DNA from: Lingula anatina
Taxonomy: Eukaryota > Brachiopoda > Lingulata > Lingulida > Lingulidae
Direction: 5' to 3'
Assembly: GCF_001039355.2 (NCBI RefSeq)
Contig: NW_019774258.1
Coordinates: forward strand, 485,265 to 549,264
DNA: 64,000 nt
This document shows positions 1-14,700 of the stretch, one piece after another; the stretch's first letter is position 1, and each line of letters begins with the position of its first letter. The notes beneath the pieces were generated by a model. That model saw only the letters and a program-made list of their open reading frames with translations. It made no database searches and was not told the origin of the DNA. The translations under genes were made by a program, and so were the position numbers.

Positions 1-75
1 AAATAAAGGTTTAATGGTCATTGTGAGCCTTATTAATAGGTCTTCAATCACATAAAAAGTGAACACTAATCATAC

Positions 76-1223
76 CCCATTAACAGACCAAAGTCCAAAT
101 TTCTGGCATGATAAAGTTTTCCTAAAAACATCAAATTTAATTAAATCAAATCAATAATTAATCAATCATATATAAGATACAAACAGTTCCTGATTGATAA
201 ACATTTATGACACATATTATAATCAAAGAAATAAATTACATTTTGTGAATGATGGGCATAAATGATTAAGGAAGAATCAAAGTCTGTGTTTCATAGTCTG
301 CTGTAATCAGGACACTCGTGATAAATAGTATCATGTGGAATCAAGTAGTGATAAAGGTATTGACTGAAGATTGAACATAATCAGAGTTATTAAAAAGCTA
401 GCTCCGTCTGATTCCTTTGAGTATTTTTAATTAAGGTTAATCTTACCTGCAGGGTCCTCAGCAACAATGGATGTACACATACTGAACATTTCATAAAATA
501 TGTTGTACATTAATACCTCCCCTGGAACACAAGTTAAAACCAGTTGTCTTCATATTTACATTGATAGCTCACTTACACTATCATAAGTAGTTTTCTGATT
601 CCTGGTCTTTGTGACAATTGTAAGAATCATTTTGCCATAAAAGAATTTTAATAAAAGATAAAACATAATCTGCTTAATGATCCAGAAAAAGAAAGGTGTT
701 TGATCACATCTTTGTTTGTTTACACATTTTCTGTCAGTAGATGATGACTGTGACTATGACATCTTTGCATCCTCGCTCAGATGAACTGTTGATCTGGTGA
801 ATAAAATATTTTACATCCACAAGGGTAAACCATCAGTGGCCAGGCGAACCTCTGGTGTCATAGTCACAAAACATACATCCCAAATGGATATAAAATATAT
901 TAAATAAATTATTCATAATTAATTTGATTAATTTAGTTATTTGGATAAAATAAAAGCCATGTAATATGCCCCCACCAAGTGGTATTCCTGTAGCCTTGGA
1001 TATTCCCTTGATCTCATCAGCAAATGGCTCTGGAAGTGTGTTGGTTAAATTCCCCTAAAATACACAAATATAACGTTTGCACTCTTCTAAATCCATTACT
1101 AAGAACTGAATTTTGGAATTATTTAAACCAAACTTGTGGGTGTCATGAAATGTAGAAAACAAAAATATTCAAGTAGCAGGTTTATTACGTAAAAAAGCTG
1201 TGACCACATAGCATTACCTAATA

Positions 1224-1282
<59 letters not shown>

Positions 1283-3094
1283 AACGATTTTTTTTTAAAT
1301 TCACTACTTTTTTTTTTATTTGATCAGTGTTCTATGCACATAAGACACTGTTAAGATTTGATGTACTTACAAAGTTATGGTCTATATAATTAATAAACAT
1401 CTCTGCAACTTGAAGATCTAAAGCTCTCAAAAAGTCCTTAAATTGCGTGAGCAGGTTAACAATCTGGAAGTGACAAGTCAAAGAAAAATTAATTACTGAA
1501 TTAATTAATGAATGATAACAGATGTGTAACACTTAACAGATAGTGTGAGTGAAAAAATGTCTGTGCAAGTTTTCAGTAATATGCATGATGCTGACACTGT
1601 ATTGTGTGAGTTTGTAATAAACTTGGTAAACATATAACTACACAGGAAACTATACGTTCATATCAAATTAGTTTCCTACTTACAGACTTTGCTCTCTCTT
1701 TCACTATATGTGTCCACCTGTCAGCAGCAGGAAGATCTAGGTTGACAACATACTTAGGGACCTGGTACTCCGTTCTAAGAAAATATATAATATTAATGAT
1801 TATAATTTTTAATTAATCAACTGCACATTGTTTCTTTAACATATTTACTAGTATATGTATGGAAGTATTCATCCCAAATTTTCTATATTTTCTACATTTT
1901 CTAGCTTTAGTTAATTTTTTAGCAGTTATCAAGATATCAAGTTTCCACCTGCATGTCTATACATAAACAGATCCATGGAGAAAGCAGAAATGGGGGTTGG
2001 GGGGGGGGGGAAGGGGTTTAAATGAGCCACACACCCCTCGTGCTCTAGCCTGGATCAAACATTATTATAATGGCCATACTTACGTCTTTGGAGGTGGGTA
2101 TTTCCCTGTTGCACACTCCTCCTTTTGCTGAAGAAAAAATACTCAAACAATTATCTAATCATCACTCATCTTAGTTCAGATAACAGAAATTACATGATTA
2201 TAAAACAGGAGATATTCCACAATGTTTACTTAGTGTGAAATGATCATGTTATATGGCGAATAAAGTAAATATTCAACTTATTATGAATGTCAAGTATATG
2301 GATACATATGTAGTAAATAGTGAAAATTAACATGTGAACAATTCATATACTAGTCATACACATATTTTAACAATATATTACAATTAAGTTGTGTTATGCA
2401 TGTATACGTATACATGTACATTTTTTTTGTACTGTAGCTACTATAATATACGTCATTACAAAAGTTCACATAAAGTCAGTCAATTCTTTTACATGGAACT
2501 AAGAGATACAAGTCAATGGGCACATTCAGAACAAGATGATCTGCACACTAACAGATCTGCTGACTAAATATGGCAGACTCCACTTCAAAAGCGATATCGC
2601 TGATTCCCGATGGTCCCAGCCCCGTCTCCACATGAGCCATTAAACAGAATAAATCTCGGCTCCAAGGGTTAATTGCTAGGCCCCTGCAGCGGCGGCACGT
2701 GTGGAGGCGAGGAAACCATCATGGAATTAGCGACATTGCTTTTGAAGTGGGGTCAGCCATATTTAGTCTGGGGAACAGTTAGGCCTTGGACCATCTGTGC
2801 TGAATGTGCCCTGTACTACAATGATTGACTTAAAGAGCAGAAAAAATTCATTTTTCCACATATTCCCTATAACGTAATATAATGTACATATTGATACGTG
2901 TAAGATGTATGAANGTTAAATTCCCCTAAAATACACAAATATAACATTTGCACTCTTATAAATCCATTACTAAGAACTGAATTTTGGAATTATTTAAACC
3001 AAACTTGTGGGTGTCATGAAATGTAGAAAACAAAAATATTCAAGTAGCAGGTTTATTACGTAAAAAAGCTGTGCCCACATAGCCTTTCCTAATA

Positions 3095-3129
<35 letters not shown>

Positions 3130-4901
3130 AACGATTTTTTTTTTAATTCACTACTTTTTTTTCATTTGATCAGTGTTCTATGCACATAAGACACTGTTAA
3201 GATTTGATGTACTTACAAAGTTATGGTCTATATAATTAATAAACATCTCTGCAACTTGAAGATCTAAAGCTCTCAAAAAGTCCTTAAATTGCGTGAGCAG
3301 GTTAACAATCTGGAAGTGACAAGTCAAAGAAAAATTAATTACTGAATTAATTAATGAATGATAACAGATGTGTAACACTTAACAGATAGTGTGAGTGAAA
3401 AAATGTCTGTGCAAGTTTTCAGTAATATGCATGATGCTGACACTGTATTGTGTGAGTTTGTAATAAACTTGGTGAACATATAACTACACAGGAAACTATA
3501 CGTTCATATCAAATTAGTTTCCTACTTACAGACTTTGCTCTCTCTTTCACTATATGTGTCCACCTGTCAGCAGCAGGAAGATCTAGGTTGACAACATACT
3601 TAGGGACCTGGTACTCAGCTCTAAGAAAATAAATAATATTAATGATAATAATTTTTAATTAATCAACTGCACATTGTTTCTTTAACATATTTACTAGTAT
3701 ATGTATGGAAGTATTCATCCCAAATTTTCTATATTTTCTACATTTTCTAGCTTTAGTTAATTTTTTAGCAGTTATCAAGATATCAAGTTTCCACCTGCAT
3801 GTCTATACATAAACAGATCCATGGAGAAAGCAGAAATAGGGGTTGGGGGGGGGGGGAAGGGGTTTAAATGAGCCACACACCCCTCGTGCTCTAGCCTGGA
3901 TCAAACATTATTATAATGGCCATACTTACGTCTTTGGAGGTGGGTATTTCCCTGTTGCACACTCCTCCTTTTGCTGAAGAAAAAATACTCAAACAATTAT
4001 CTAATCATCACTCATCTTAGTTCAGATAACAGAAATTACATGATTATAAAACAGGAGATATTCCAGAATGTTTACTTAGTGTGAAATGATCATGTTATAT
4101 GGCGAATAAAGTAAATATTCAACTTATTATGAATGTCAAGTATATGGATACATATGTAGTAAATAGTGAAAATTAACATGTGAACAATTCATATACTAGT
4201 CATACACATATTTTAACAATATATTACAATTAAGTTGTGTTATGCATGTATACGTATACATGTACTGTAGCTATACTACTATAATATACGTCATTACAAA
4301 AGTTCACATAAAGTCAGTCAATTCTTTTACATGGAACTAAGAGATACAAGTCAATGGGCACATTCAGAACAAGATGATCTGCACACTAACAGATCTGCTG
4401 ACTAAATATGGCAGACTCCACTTCAAAAGCGATATCGCTGATTCCCGATGGTCCCAGCCCCGTCTCCACATGAGCCATTAAACAGAATAAATCTCGGCTC
4501 CAAGGGTTAATTGCTAGGCCCCTGCAGCGGCGGCACGTGTGGAGGCGAGGAAACCATCATGGAATTAGCGACATTGCTTTTGAAGTGGGGTCAGCCATAT
4601 TTAGTCTGGGGAACAGTTAGGCCTTGGACCATCTGTGCTGAATGTGCCCTGTACTACAATGATTGACTTAAAGAGCAGAAAAAATTCATTTTTCCACATA
4701 TTCCCTATAACGTAATATAATGTACATATTGATACGTGTAAGATGTATGAAGTCGAAACACACACACAAACACAGATCAATTGACACACACACACACAAA
4801 CAAACCGTGGGTCCCAACGTAAGTCCAGAGACAGCAGCGACTGCAACTACCAGTACCAACAGAGCACCTGCACTGGTCACAGACATGATTGTATTTCTCA
4901 T
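76..4901 (-). CDS. ASAH1: Acid ceramidase (ASAH1-like), 5' half; continues past left edge
   Basis: Lysosomal N-terminal-nucleophile amidohydrolase that cleaves ceramide to sphingosine and fatty acid. Exons (minus order): 4806-4901 (start ATG 4901, signal peptide with a hydrophobic [11 protein letters not shown] core), 3930-3973, 3530-3620, 3217-3309, 976-1054, 447-521, 76-121; the phases agree throughout. Recognisable family segments are [52 protein letters not shown] and HARNLDFG. The Cys of CTSIVAED (codon 475-477) is the expected autocleavage and catalytic nucleophile. Exons 2-4 occur a second time at 2084-2127, 1684-1774 and 1371-1463; I take this as a contig-overlap artefact, not a real exon duplication. 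The paralogue NAAA is the alternative; the DEIKG...TGIPLGE and YPP segments favour acid ceramidase. The C-terminal half lies outside the window. Confidence 0.85.
1044..4751. repeat. Direct duplication at a single-n contig join (likely false duplication)
   Basis: Block 1044-2913 is repeated at 2915-4751, separated by one n at 2914. The left copy stops at the n and the right copy begins straight after it, as expected if two overlapping contigs were scaffolded without merging. The copies differ by scattered substitutions and by the length of the AAAT microsatellite (about 1219-1281 versus 3097-3130), consistent with two haplotypes. Each copy holds ASAH1 exons 2-4. Confidence 0.85.
2511..2835. 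repeat. Foldback (inverted-repeat) element in ASAH1 intron 1
   Basis: Imperfect inverted repeat. The left arm has GGGCACATTCAG, then ACTAAATATGGC and CCACTTCAAAAGC; the right arm has their reverse complements in reverse order, ending at CTGAATGTGCCC. The centre is GC-rich. It looks like a non-coding MITE-type element. The same element recurs in the duplicated block at about 4350-4672. Confidence 0.7.
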
Positions 4902-5216
4902 CTTGGGACTTTCATGGCTGGTTAACTCCTCAGAAGTTAACAGGTTGTTACAGACTCTGGCAGTAAGACTGGTAGTTTGCTGTTGTTTGGGTTTCGTATG
5001 AAATTTGCCATGTTGTTTAGTTTTGATAAATTAAAACGAATGAGATAAACATAAAGCATTTTCATTTGTACTCATTTAGTAACTTTTGCTTTTTTCGTAA
5101 TAGCAAACACGTGGAACATTTTATGTTTAGATGAAGAATGATATTTTGCACGCTATCTCTTCCGCCCAAACAGGAAATCCTTGTTTTGACGAAACCCGGA
5201 AATACAATATACCAGC
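4902..5216. promoter_or_regulatory. Putative bidirectional promoter between ASAH1 and ATOX1
   Basis: Only 315 bp separate the divergent start codons. The interval contains an ETS-like site (CCCGGAAAT near 5194-5202), also an AGGAAAT at 5172-5178, and no obvious TATA box near ATOX1. The promoter role is inferred from gene arrangement. Confidence 0.45.
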
Positions 5217-6520
5217 ATGGCACAGGTAAACGCCTCGTCTGTTTTTATTATCTGTTTTGGTAGTGTTAGAAAACCCAGTATATTTGGACATTAAGTGTGC
5301 TGTTTCATAAAAGGTTAAAGAGTTATATTACATTGATGGCTCGAGAAAAACGCTGACATTTATCACAGTGATCGCCTGAGAAAATATGCCGGTCGCCTCT
5401 CGAAACCTTTGTACTGGGGTAGTGTCACTTTCATTTTCAGTTTTTTTTCTCGTTTTATAACACCTCATTCTTAAATACTTCACATATATTTGACGCAAAG
5501 ATTATTGGTTTCAAATTTCCCTCAATGCATTGCAAAGACTTTGTGGAAATAATTTTTATTTGACACCATGTTCAGCCTCTACTAGTACTACATGAATGTT
5601 CTCAAACTGAGATTTTATAAACGATGTTTTTTTTTTTACTTTTATCAACCTATTAAGCAATGAGAAGGTTTCGAATGATGTATAGCATAGTTATCAATCA
5701 TAAATCTTATTATTATTTTTTGTAAAGTTTATGTCCCAATGCTTTGCTCATGACAACTTTCTGAATAAGATCCTTGTTTGCCCCACTCTGATCCGATAGT
5801 TATACATTTTATTGCGTCAGTGCTCCAGGCAATTTTTCAATAAGATTCTTTTTTTTTTTCATTTTCTCAGTTCTTATGTAATTTTACATGAGATGTTTTA
5901 TCCCAATACCTTGGACAATTTTACAATAAGATGCTTTTTCGTCTTAATTCTTTAGACAGTTTTATTATAAGATGCTTTTTGCCCCCAATGTCTTCAACAG
6001 TTTTATAATAAAGCTACTGTATTCTGTTTGCAGGTCCACGAGTTTGACATGGCGATGACATGTGACGGCTGCGCCAATGCAGCAAAGAGAGTGCTGGGAA
6101 AACTTGGAGATGGTAAATAGAAACCCTATTCTCTCTATTGAAATGTATCTAGATTTATTATGTTTTCCCCCTAAGAATAAGTCTAATTTTGGTTTTATGT
6201 TAGTTGGTGTTTGAACATTTGCCCAACCTGTATAGCCTTTTGCAAATTTATTTGGTTGTTGTGAAGTTTGAGATATGTATGGGAGCATCTTTAACTTTAG
6301 AAGTACCACTTAGTATTAACTGATAACTCATTGGTACTGAAATATGTTGCTACTTTTCTTGATATTGTACGGAGCTGATTGTTTGTTAGATGTGACCCTT
6401 GTGGAGACGGATGTGGAGGCCAAGAAAGTGTTTGTGACATCCACACTTCCTTTTGAAAAACTCCTAGAGGCACTTAAAAAGACAGGGAAGGAAATAAATT
6501 ATGTGGGAGTAAAAAATTAA
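5217..6520 (+). CDS. ATOX1: Copper chaperone ATOX1
   Basis: Cytosolic copper(I) metallochaperone that delivers copper to P-type ATPases (ATP7A/B type) in the secretory pathway. Exons: 5217-5225 (encoding only Met-Ala-Gln), 6034-6112 and 6390-6520 with stop TAA. The product is 72 aa, close to the roughly 68 aa of the family. It is a single heavy-metal-associated domain with the copper-binding motif MTCDGC (two Cys in CxxC) near the N-terminus and the conserved KTGK lysine region near residue 60. The 9-bp coding first exon is why simple ORF finding misses the gene. Splice sites are GT-AG and phases agree. It is transcribed away from ASAH1 from a short shared upstream region. Confidence 0.95.
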
Positions 6521-8718
6521 CCTGCTGTAAGTACATGTACAAAGCCGGTCTGTCATGTTACATGATCACATTTCTGTCATTTAAAATATTGCCAGTTTTA
6601 GAAACTGGTCAGAAAAACTAGATTTTTTTTACATATTATTGAAAAATGTACAGTGATTTGATCAAACATCCTTTTACCCTTAAAAATAGAATTTCGAGTT
6701 GAATTTTGCAACTTTTTTCAGATGCCCAAGGAAATACTGAAAAATACAGATAATTATTACTAATGAGATGGATACAGTAAAGATGGAGTCTTATTTTGCT
6801 GTTACAATCAATGTGGAGGCACACCATTGCATCTGCTGACAATTATAGTAAAATTTTAGCACAAAGTCTCATATCAAGGCTTAGGAACTGATATATATTC
6901 AGCTAGTATTGACAATTGAGTTGAAGCCTTGGGTTATATACCATATAAGTTCCATTGGCTCATATTCAAATCAGTGACCATCCATGTTTATGAAAATTAA
7001 TAACTAATTAACTGGTTAAATTATTAACTGGGTTTCTTGCATTGATTGTAAAAGAGGTAGAGGTTTAACGTTTTTTCCCCTCATTAACAGAAATGGCACA
7101 GTTAAAATTTATTCATTGATTATCACAGTTGAAATGCTTGAAAAAGGAAAAAGTGCAATTTTACAATAATATATTGTATGTAGAGTTGAGTAGATTTATG
7201 AAAATACATTCCTTAAGTAATTAAGTAATGACTATTTTATGCTGAACCTGATGTTTTGCCACTTTTAATCTCATATTATTTTGACCAAAATTAACAAAAT
7301 TCAAATAAAATTTTTTCTCTTACCGAGTGGGTTCTGGTTAATTCACTATTAAATAGACACAATCATTTATAATTTAAATCTGAAAAAAATTATTGGTAGT
7401 TTTTTTCCACCTTAAGCTGCCCCAGAACCACCTCTAGTTTGAGGAGCTATTTCTTCCTACTTTCTTCTAACAATCCAGTATTAATAAACATCGCAATTAA
7501 GAGTATACAATACATTTATTGACTGCAAAGACAACACTATTACAGACATTATTAAAACACTCATGTGGCATCCAAGCACACAGGATCAATAAATTTTAAA
7601 ATTTTAGCAACCTAATTTAAAAAAAAAATGTAAAATTTATATTTGGGCTTGTTTAATAACCATCTTCACTCTGGTAGGAATGTTTTGCACTTTTCAGTTA
7701 TTCTTCACTTATTCAAATTTGTGCGCTCATTCACTTCATAAATAATACAATTCACACAAAACAACAGTAATTACACTGAAATCTCCATGATGCATTGATT
7801 TAGAAGCTCTTCTACATGTTCCAGCATATAACTCACGACAATATTCAGCAAGTAAACAATTTCCATCCAAGTTCTATCACAGTAAATGCATTAAAGACGG
7901 CAAGATCAGCTTCGGTGCACTGTTCCTACGGCAACGCGGTGTAACAAGGAGCACTGCTCAAAGAAGTAACCAATTACAAAGAAGCTAAGAAACTGCTTTG
8001 TGATTTCAATTTATCACAGAGAAAACTAATAAAAACATTTGGAGGTAAAACAAACTTCAAAAAATTACAAAATAAATCTAAGTCAAAGAGGTCAAAAAAT
8101 ATGATTAATCAAATTAATAAGAAATTTATGCACAATCTGAGTTTGAATTGCATTTGACTAAGTCAATAACTGAAAAAATATAGCATCATGAAATTATGAC
8201 CAGTCAAGCCAGAGCTTCATATATATATATTATATATACCTGTGCACAACATGGGTTTATATGTGCAAGACAACCTACTATCATATTAAGATTAAGTACT
8301 GATTATATTTCATTGTTTATTGTCCGTCTATATCAGTCTCCAAAGTATACTTCAAAGGAGATACTGTAGTTTTAGCAATCTCAAGGACAAAAAAGAGAAA
8401 AAATCTTTGCTTATCTTAGCAGGTGGTTCTCCAGAGAATAAAAGAGCAACTGGACACAAACCAGTCAATACTGTGGTGGTCTAAACACCAGAAGTCCAGA
8501 ACTTTCAAAAAAAGAGGTAAAGTTCAGTTTTCATTATGTGGGACTATGAGCACAACTTTTGATATTCTGTAGACACCTGCTTAATTAAAATCCTTGTGGA
8601 TACTGCAACTCCCAGGTCAATAGAGAAAAGCAGAAACCCAATATGATGTGTGAAAAAAAAAGCAGTTTTCATAATTCCCGTTCTCGGTTCCTTCTGTTAC
8701 AACCCCTGAAGTAAACAG
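6521..8718. other. 3' UTRs and intergenic DNA between ATOX1 and PDZD8
   Basis: AT-rich sequence with no supported gene. It should hold the ATOX1 3' UTR (a candidate AATAAA lies near 7303) and, on the minus strand, the PDZD8 3' UTR. Short ORFs here show no recognisable protein. Confidence 0.5.
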
Positions 8719-11700
8719 TCAGAGCTCTTCTCCCTGTTCCTTTCTCTGCTTCTCCTCTGTAGCATTAGCAGGGTCAGAGGTCATCTTAGCAGCGTCAGAG
8801 ATCACCTTAGCAGCGTCAGAGGTCATCTTTCTCTTCTGCTTCTCTTCCTCCATCTGATCCAGACAATGTTGCAGGCCTGCACAGTAATGGAGCATGAGAT
8901 AGCCCAGGGCTTGGATCTTCTCCTCAGAGTGTTTCACTTTGGCCTTCAGTTGGACTTTCTGATCTGGGTGCACTGCCTCCTTCTCTTCCTTCAGCAGGTC
9001 GGCACGAAATTCCGACTCCAGGTCTATCTCTTGCTGGAATTTTGTGATCTGAAAAAACGAGTGCAATCTTTAAGAATACTGTTCCCAATATTACATTTGA
9101 TAACAGTGGAAGGAGAGTTTTAGACTTCATTTTGCTTAAATCAGGCCTAATTATCTGTTATCAATAACAGGAAATTATATTAATAAGGTCAAAGCAAATG
9201 TTGTTTCAAATTTGTTTAAAGAGATAATTGGGTTTTGCAGAATGCCAGTAGATTATGATTATAAGAACAATTCTATGACTTACAGGCCTGCTTGGCTGTG
9301 TCATCTTTCTAAATATATGTAGATATACATATATCTAAATATAAAAATAGTACATCATTTATCATATAAAGCAAGAGACTTCCAGGGCTAGTTACCATGG
9401 CATCTAGTTTATCCCTCCTGTCAATAGGTGTCAGGTCTGCATGCAGATCTCTCCCCATCTCCTTGGCCTTGGAGACCACCTGCTCCTCATGTTGGTGCGT
9501 CTTCTGGTGCTTCTGCAGGAACTGGATCAGGTTCAACTCCTCCTCCGAGTCTGAACTGTTGGTCTCTGAGGAGTCAAATTCCTAGAAATATCAGAATATT
9601 ATCACACCAATGACTGATTCTTAAAAAGTTAATCATTATTTCAAGAACTATGAAGAAAGAAAATGCTGAATATAACTAGTAAGAAAAGCCATCAGAGACC
9701 TCTTGCCAAAACATTTTAATTCTCATTAGACTAAGTATTAATAATGGATCACCAATGTCTAATTGGTTCTAAGTTCACCCACTGATGACCTATCCTAAAA
9801 AATTTATCAAAACTTGCAAGTTAGGTGTTTAAATAACAAATCAACAAGGACAAAAATATATATGTAACCCCCTTGGCAGTGGTAAAACCTCTTCAGTTTT
9901 AAAAAGTTAAGCATCTGTTTTAAACAATAATCTATAGATATACTCAAATCTCTTCATCACTATAACAATGTCCAGTATTTTACTTTTCTTTCAAATTTAT
10001 AACTTGCTTATCTCTCTAACCTTAGTTTCTGCAGATTCACTGTTGGACAGTCTTCGTCTTTGGGATTTTTTAGCTTTAGTTTGGACAAAGTTATCATCCT
10101 TCACTCCACTCCCCATTGTACTCTCTGGTAGGTCCATCTTTACTTCTCCTAAAATGCAGCAAGGTATACATTTTGTGTGATGTAATAATGGGAAAAAATC
10201 ACTTAGAAAATACTTTTTTGCTTTATCTCACATCAGAATCAAGCAAAATTCAATAATTTTTTCTATCTAATATCCAGGCAAAATTCTGTAGAATATAAAC
10301 AAATATCATATTGTCATTCCTTTTGTCATAACAGAAAGCTGCGAAATGTCCATAAATAGCCATCTTGGATGACAACTAAATTGTCGTAGACTAACAAAGA
10401 TTTAAGCCGTAAAATATCTTTCATCTAACCTGATGCTCTTAGGAGCTCCTCGCTGCCAGTGATCAGTGGTGATGACCCTGTTTTCTTACGCAGTCGAGTG
10501 AGTATTGCTTCTTTGACGTGTTCTTTCTTTCGATGAAAGTTGGATTCTGTCTTCTCCTCCTGTACTGGCTTTGGCACATCTGGCGGCTTCCCGTTTCTGA
10601 AAGTCAATGAAAAAATAAGCCAGTAGCAAATTGTAATAATTCTAATAATCATGGGCGTTCCAGTAAAAATGGTGGCCATAATAAATGATGAACAATTTTG
10701 TTTAAAAAAGCAATATTTGTCAGTAGCTCATGGTGCACTTAAGCTATGTACATGTAACACTGAATCAAATAAGTGATGTTTTAAAGAAATCTTACCTTGG
10801 ACAAGTAATAGTGGACTGGCAACGTTGAATACATTTCTTATGGCAGATCATGGTACACATTAAACACTGGTAGGCGGCCTTTAACCAGATCTGGGGAACA
10901 GAAAACATACTGTGCAACATATCATAGGCTTAACTTTGCATTTTCTACACAAACATTCTTTGAGGGTTCCTGTACATAGGCTTTCAACTTGGTCTGTAAA
11001 TATTGAATAGTTCAGACTATCATATTACAGACAATACACATTAGAAATGAGAAATTTAAATATTTTCTTTCTTTTTTCTAACCACAGGACTTTTGTGCAA
11101 AATGTCCAGGAACTATCTTGTCATATCCCTATGCAACAAAGATCCTGGTAAAAGATCTGGCTTTGACCAAAATGCTATTAACACTCTCATGCTTGTTTAA
11201 TTAACACTNNNNNNNNNNNNNNNNNNNNNNNNNNNNNNNNNNNNNNNNNNNNNNNNNNNNNNNNNNNNNNNNNNNNNNNNNNNNNNNNNNNNNNNNNNNN
11301 NNNNNNNNNNNNNNNNNNNNNNNNNNNNNNNNNNNNNNNNNNNNNNNNNNNNNNNNNNNNNNNNNNNNNNNNNNNNNNNNNNNNNNNNTAATAATGGATC
11401 ACCAATGTCTAATTGGTTCTAAGTTCACCCACTGATAACCTATCCTAAAAAATTTATCAAAACTTGCAAGTTAGGTGTTTAAATAACAAATCAACAAGGA
11501 CAAAAATATAGATGTAACCTCCTTGGCAGTGGTAAAACCTCTTCAGTTTTAAAAAGTTAATCATCTGTTTTAAACAATAATCTATAGATATACTCAAATC
11601 TCTTCATCACTATAACAATGTCCAGTATTTTACTTTTCTTTCAAATTTATAACTTGCTTATCTCTCTAACCTTAGTTTCTGCAGATTCACTGTTGGACAG

Positions 11701-14700
11701 TCTTCGTCTTTGGGATTTTTTAGCTTTAGTTTGGACAAAGTTATCATCCTTCACTCCAGTCCCCACTGAACTCTCTGGTAGGTCCATCTTCACTTCTCCT
11801 AAAATGCAGCAAGGTATACATTTTGTGTGATGTAATAATGGAAAGAAAATCTCTCAGAAAATACTTTTTTTGCTTTATCTCACATCAGGATCAAGCGAAA
11901 TTCAATAATTTATTCTATCTAATATCAAAATAAGGCAAAATTCTGTAGAAAATAAACAAATGTCATATTGTCATTCCTTTTGTCATAATAGAAAGCTGTG
12001 AAATGTCCATAAATAGCCATCTTGGATGACAACTAAATCGTTGTAGACTAACAAAGATTTAAGCCCTAAAATATCTTTCATCTAACCTGATGCTCTTAGG
12101 AGCTCCTCGCTGCCAGTGATCAGTGGTGATGACCCTGTTTTCTTACGCAGTCTGGTGAGTATTGCTTCTTTGACGTGTTCTTTCTTTCGATGAAAGTTGG
12201 ATTCTGTCTTCTCCTCCTGTACTGGCTTTGGCACATCTGGCGGCTTCCCGTTTCTGAAAGTCAATGAAAAAATAAGCCAGTAGCAAATTGTAATAATTCT
12301 AATAATCATGGGCGTTCCAGTAAAAATGGTGGCCATAATAAATGATGAACAATTTTGTTTAAAAAAGCAATATTTGTCAGTAGCTCATGGTGCACTTAAG
12401 CTATGTACATGTAACACTGAATCAAATAAGTGATGTTTTAAAGAAATCTTACCTTGGACAAGTAATAGTGGACTGGCAACGTTGAATACATTTCTTATGG
12501 CAGATCATGGTACACATTAAACACTGGTAGGCGGCCTTTAACCAGATCTGGGGAACAGAAAACATACTGTGCAACATATCATAGGCTTAACTTTGCATTT
12601 TCTACACAAACATTCTTTGAGGGTTCCTGTACATAGGCTTTCAACTTGGTCTGTAAATATTGAATAGTTCAGACTATCATATTACAGACAATACACATTA
12701 GAAATGAGAAATTTAAATATTTTCTTTCTTTTTTCTAACCACAGGACTTTTGTGCAAAATGTCCAGGAACTATCTTGTCATATCCCTATGCAACAAAGAT
12801 CCTGGTAAAAGATCTGGCTTTGACCAAAATGCTGTTAACACTCTCATGCTTGTTTAATTAACACTTTTAGTGAGTTTCACAAACACATAGTTACCCTGTT
12901 AGACATTACTAATGAGAAAACACTAGATCAACAAACAATGTAAAACAACTGATATATTATATTTGGAGGGAACACAATTAATATTAAACTGGTGATATAA
13001 TCAGACTCCTTCACACAACAATTAGGTTTAAAACACAGGCTAACTTTTCTCCCATTACCTTCTTTCCACAAAAGTTACAGTAAGTAACAGAATGGAAGTT
13101 AGTTTCTACAAAGTCATGACCTCCCTCTAAGGACCTACAACAAAACATGAAGACAACTCACACCTGTAGGTTTAAAAGTGTACCATGAATATTACATTCT
13201 AATGCCCAACAGATTTGAAATTTAATTTAAAAGCACAAGTCATTACAAGACTGCTTAAAAAGGGAGTGTCATTTAATGTCATTCAATTAAAAAATTTACT
13301 CAGAAAATTCCCTGTGAAATGGAACATGTTCAATTTTATTTCTTATATTTTTATTTGTTTATTATTATTTTTTTGCTATACAAATATACAAAACCACTTT
13401 TAAGATGTGTAAGTTTCTTTAAAAATACTGGATTAACAATGATTTACTTAAACTTGGTTCATTTGAATGCAATCACCACTCCAAAGTTCAAATAATGTTA
13501 TTCATAAAAACAAAATTTTCAATAAATTTTTACATACAGGAGTCCAATCACATTTCAATAAGCTATGACACAAACACCATATAACAGAAAAATAAAACAG
13601 GTACACTCAACAATACTTACTTTCTAATCTCTTCATTCCCTACAGTCAGGGGTCTCACAGAGTCTATCTGCAGAGTTTTCCTCTCTTTTTCGTCCTCCAT
13701 CTGTTTTTTAATCTCCTCTCTGATTTTCTTCCTCTGCTGTGGAGTCAGGGGCCCAGGGTCGTGGCGAAATGTGAGAGTGATGTCCCCAAACGTCAGAGAT
13801 TCATCAAATCCTCGCTGGAGACTCAGTTTGGTTTTAGATCGGCTGAAAGTTTAAAGATACATACAAAGTCAATTTTTTGTCATAAAAACCAACCAAATGC
13901 CAGCATATAGTTTCAAGTAGTATAACTAAGAGAATTACCAAAAGGCATTGTTTAATTTTACCAGAAAGTGATGTTTGAACAGATTTTGCTGCTAGCATTC
14001 TATGCTGTGTGTCAATGGGGCAGAAAAGTAGGTCACGAAAGTAGGTTAAATTGCGACAAAAATTTGAAAAAAGGAGCACTCTAAAGCTCTTTTATGGCTG
14101 ATCGGGTGATTTATTTAGTTTATCCTTTGGCATGTCGAATTTATTAGAGTTGTATAAGAAACTAGTAGAAGTGGTTTACATGTGTTACTGGGAATCCACG
14201 CTCCATCGATGCTCGGTTCGTATGTACCTTTAAATTATCAGTCTGACAAATACCACAAATGCCCTTCAAAGGTGTTTGAAGAAACAGAAAAGAAAGCCTT
14301 AATTTGTTATATAAAAAAATATTTGTGAAACAAGTAGATGCCATATTTCTATGCTTCATAATTTAGGATATCAATTATGTAGCAAAGGAATATGAACAGC
14401 AACTACAGGTAGGTCATCTCCAAGTACAGTAAGGCATCCTTGATCCTTACTTTGCTTACTATAAAATAATCATTATTCATGTGACTAATACACAGAATGG
14501 TCCTCCCCATGTGATGGATAAGGTGTGAGGAGGCCATCTTCCAGGTCTTCTATCTTGGGATCTAATATTTTCTGTCAGAAGACGGTTAAAAATGGAGGAT
14601 GGATCAACAAAGATAATTTGGAATACTGTCAGAAAATGCCTCTCGATCCACCCCTGGACAGATGGCAGCAGTGTGAAGGCCAACTGTCAGTCTTCTTGTC

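Noticed and set aside
1332-3378. Two identical 66-aa ORFs as separate genes
   Set aside because: They are one 31-codon ASAH1 exon plus intron read-through, present twice because of the contig duplication.
9739-12865. Real tandem duplication of the PDZD8 C1-linker exons
   Set aside because: Copy borders coincide exactly with the N gap; overlap of allelic contigs explains it more simply, though read depth is needed to be certain.
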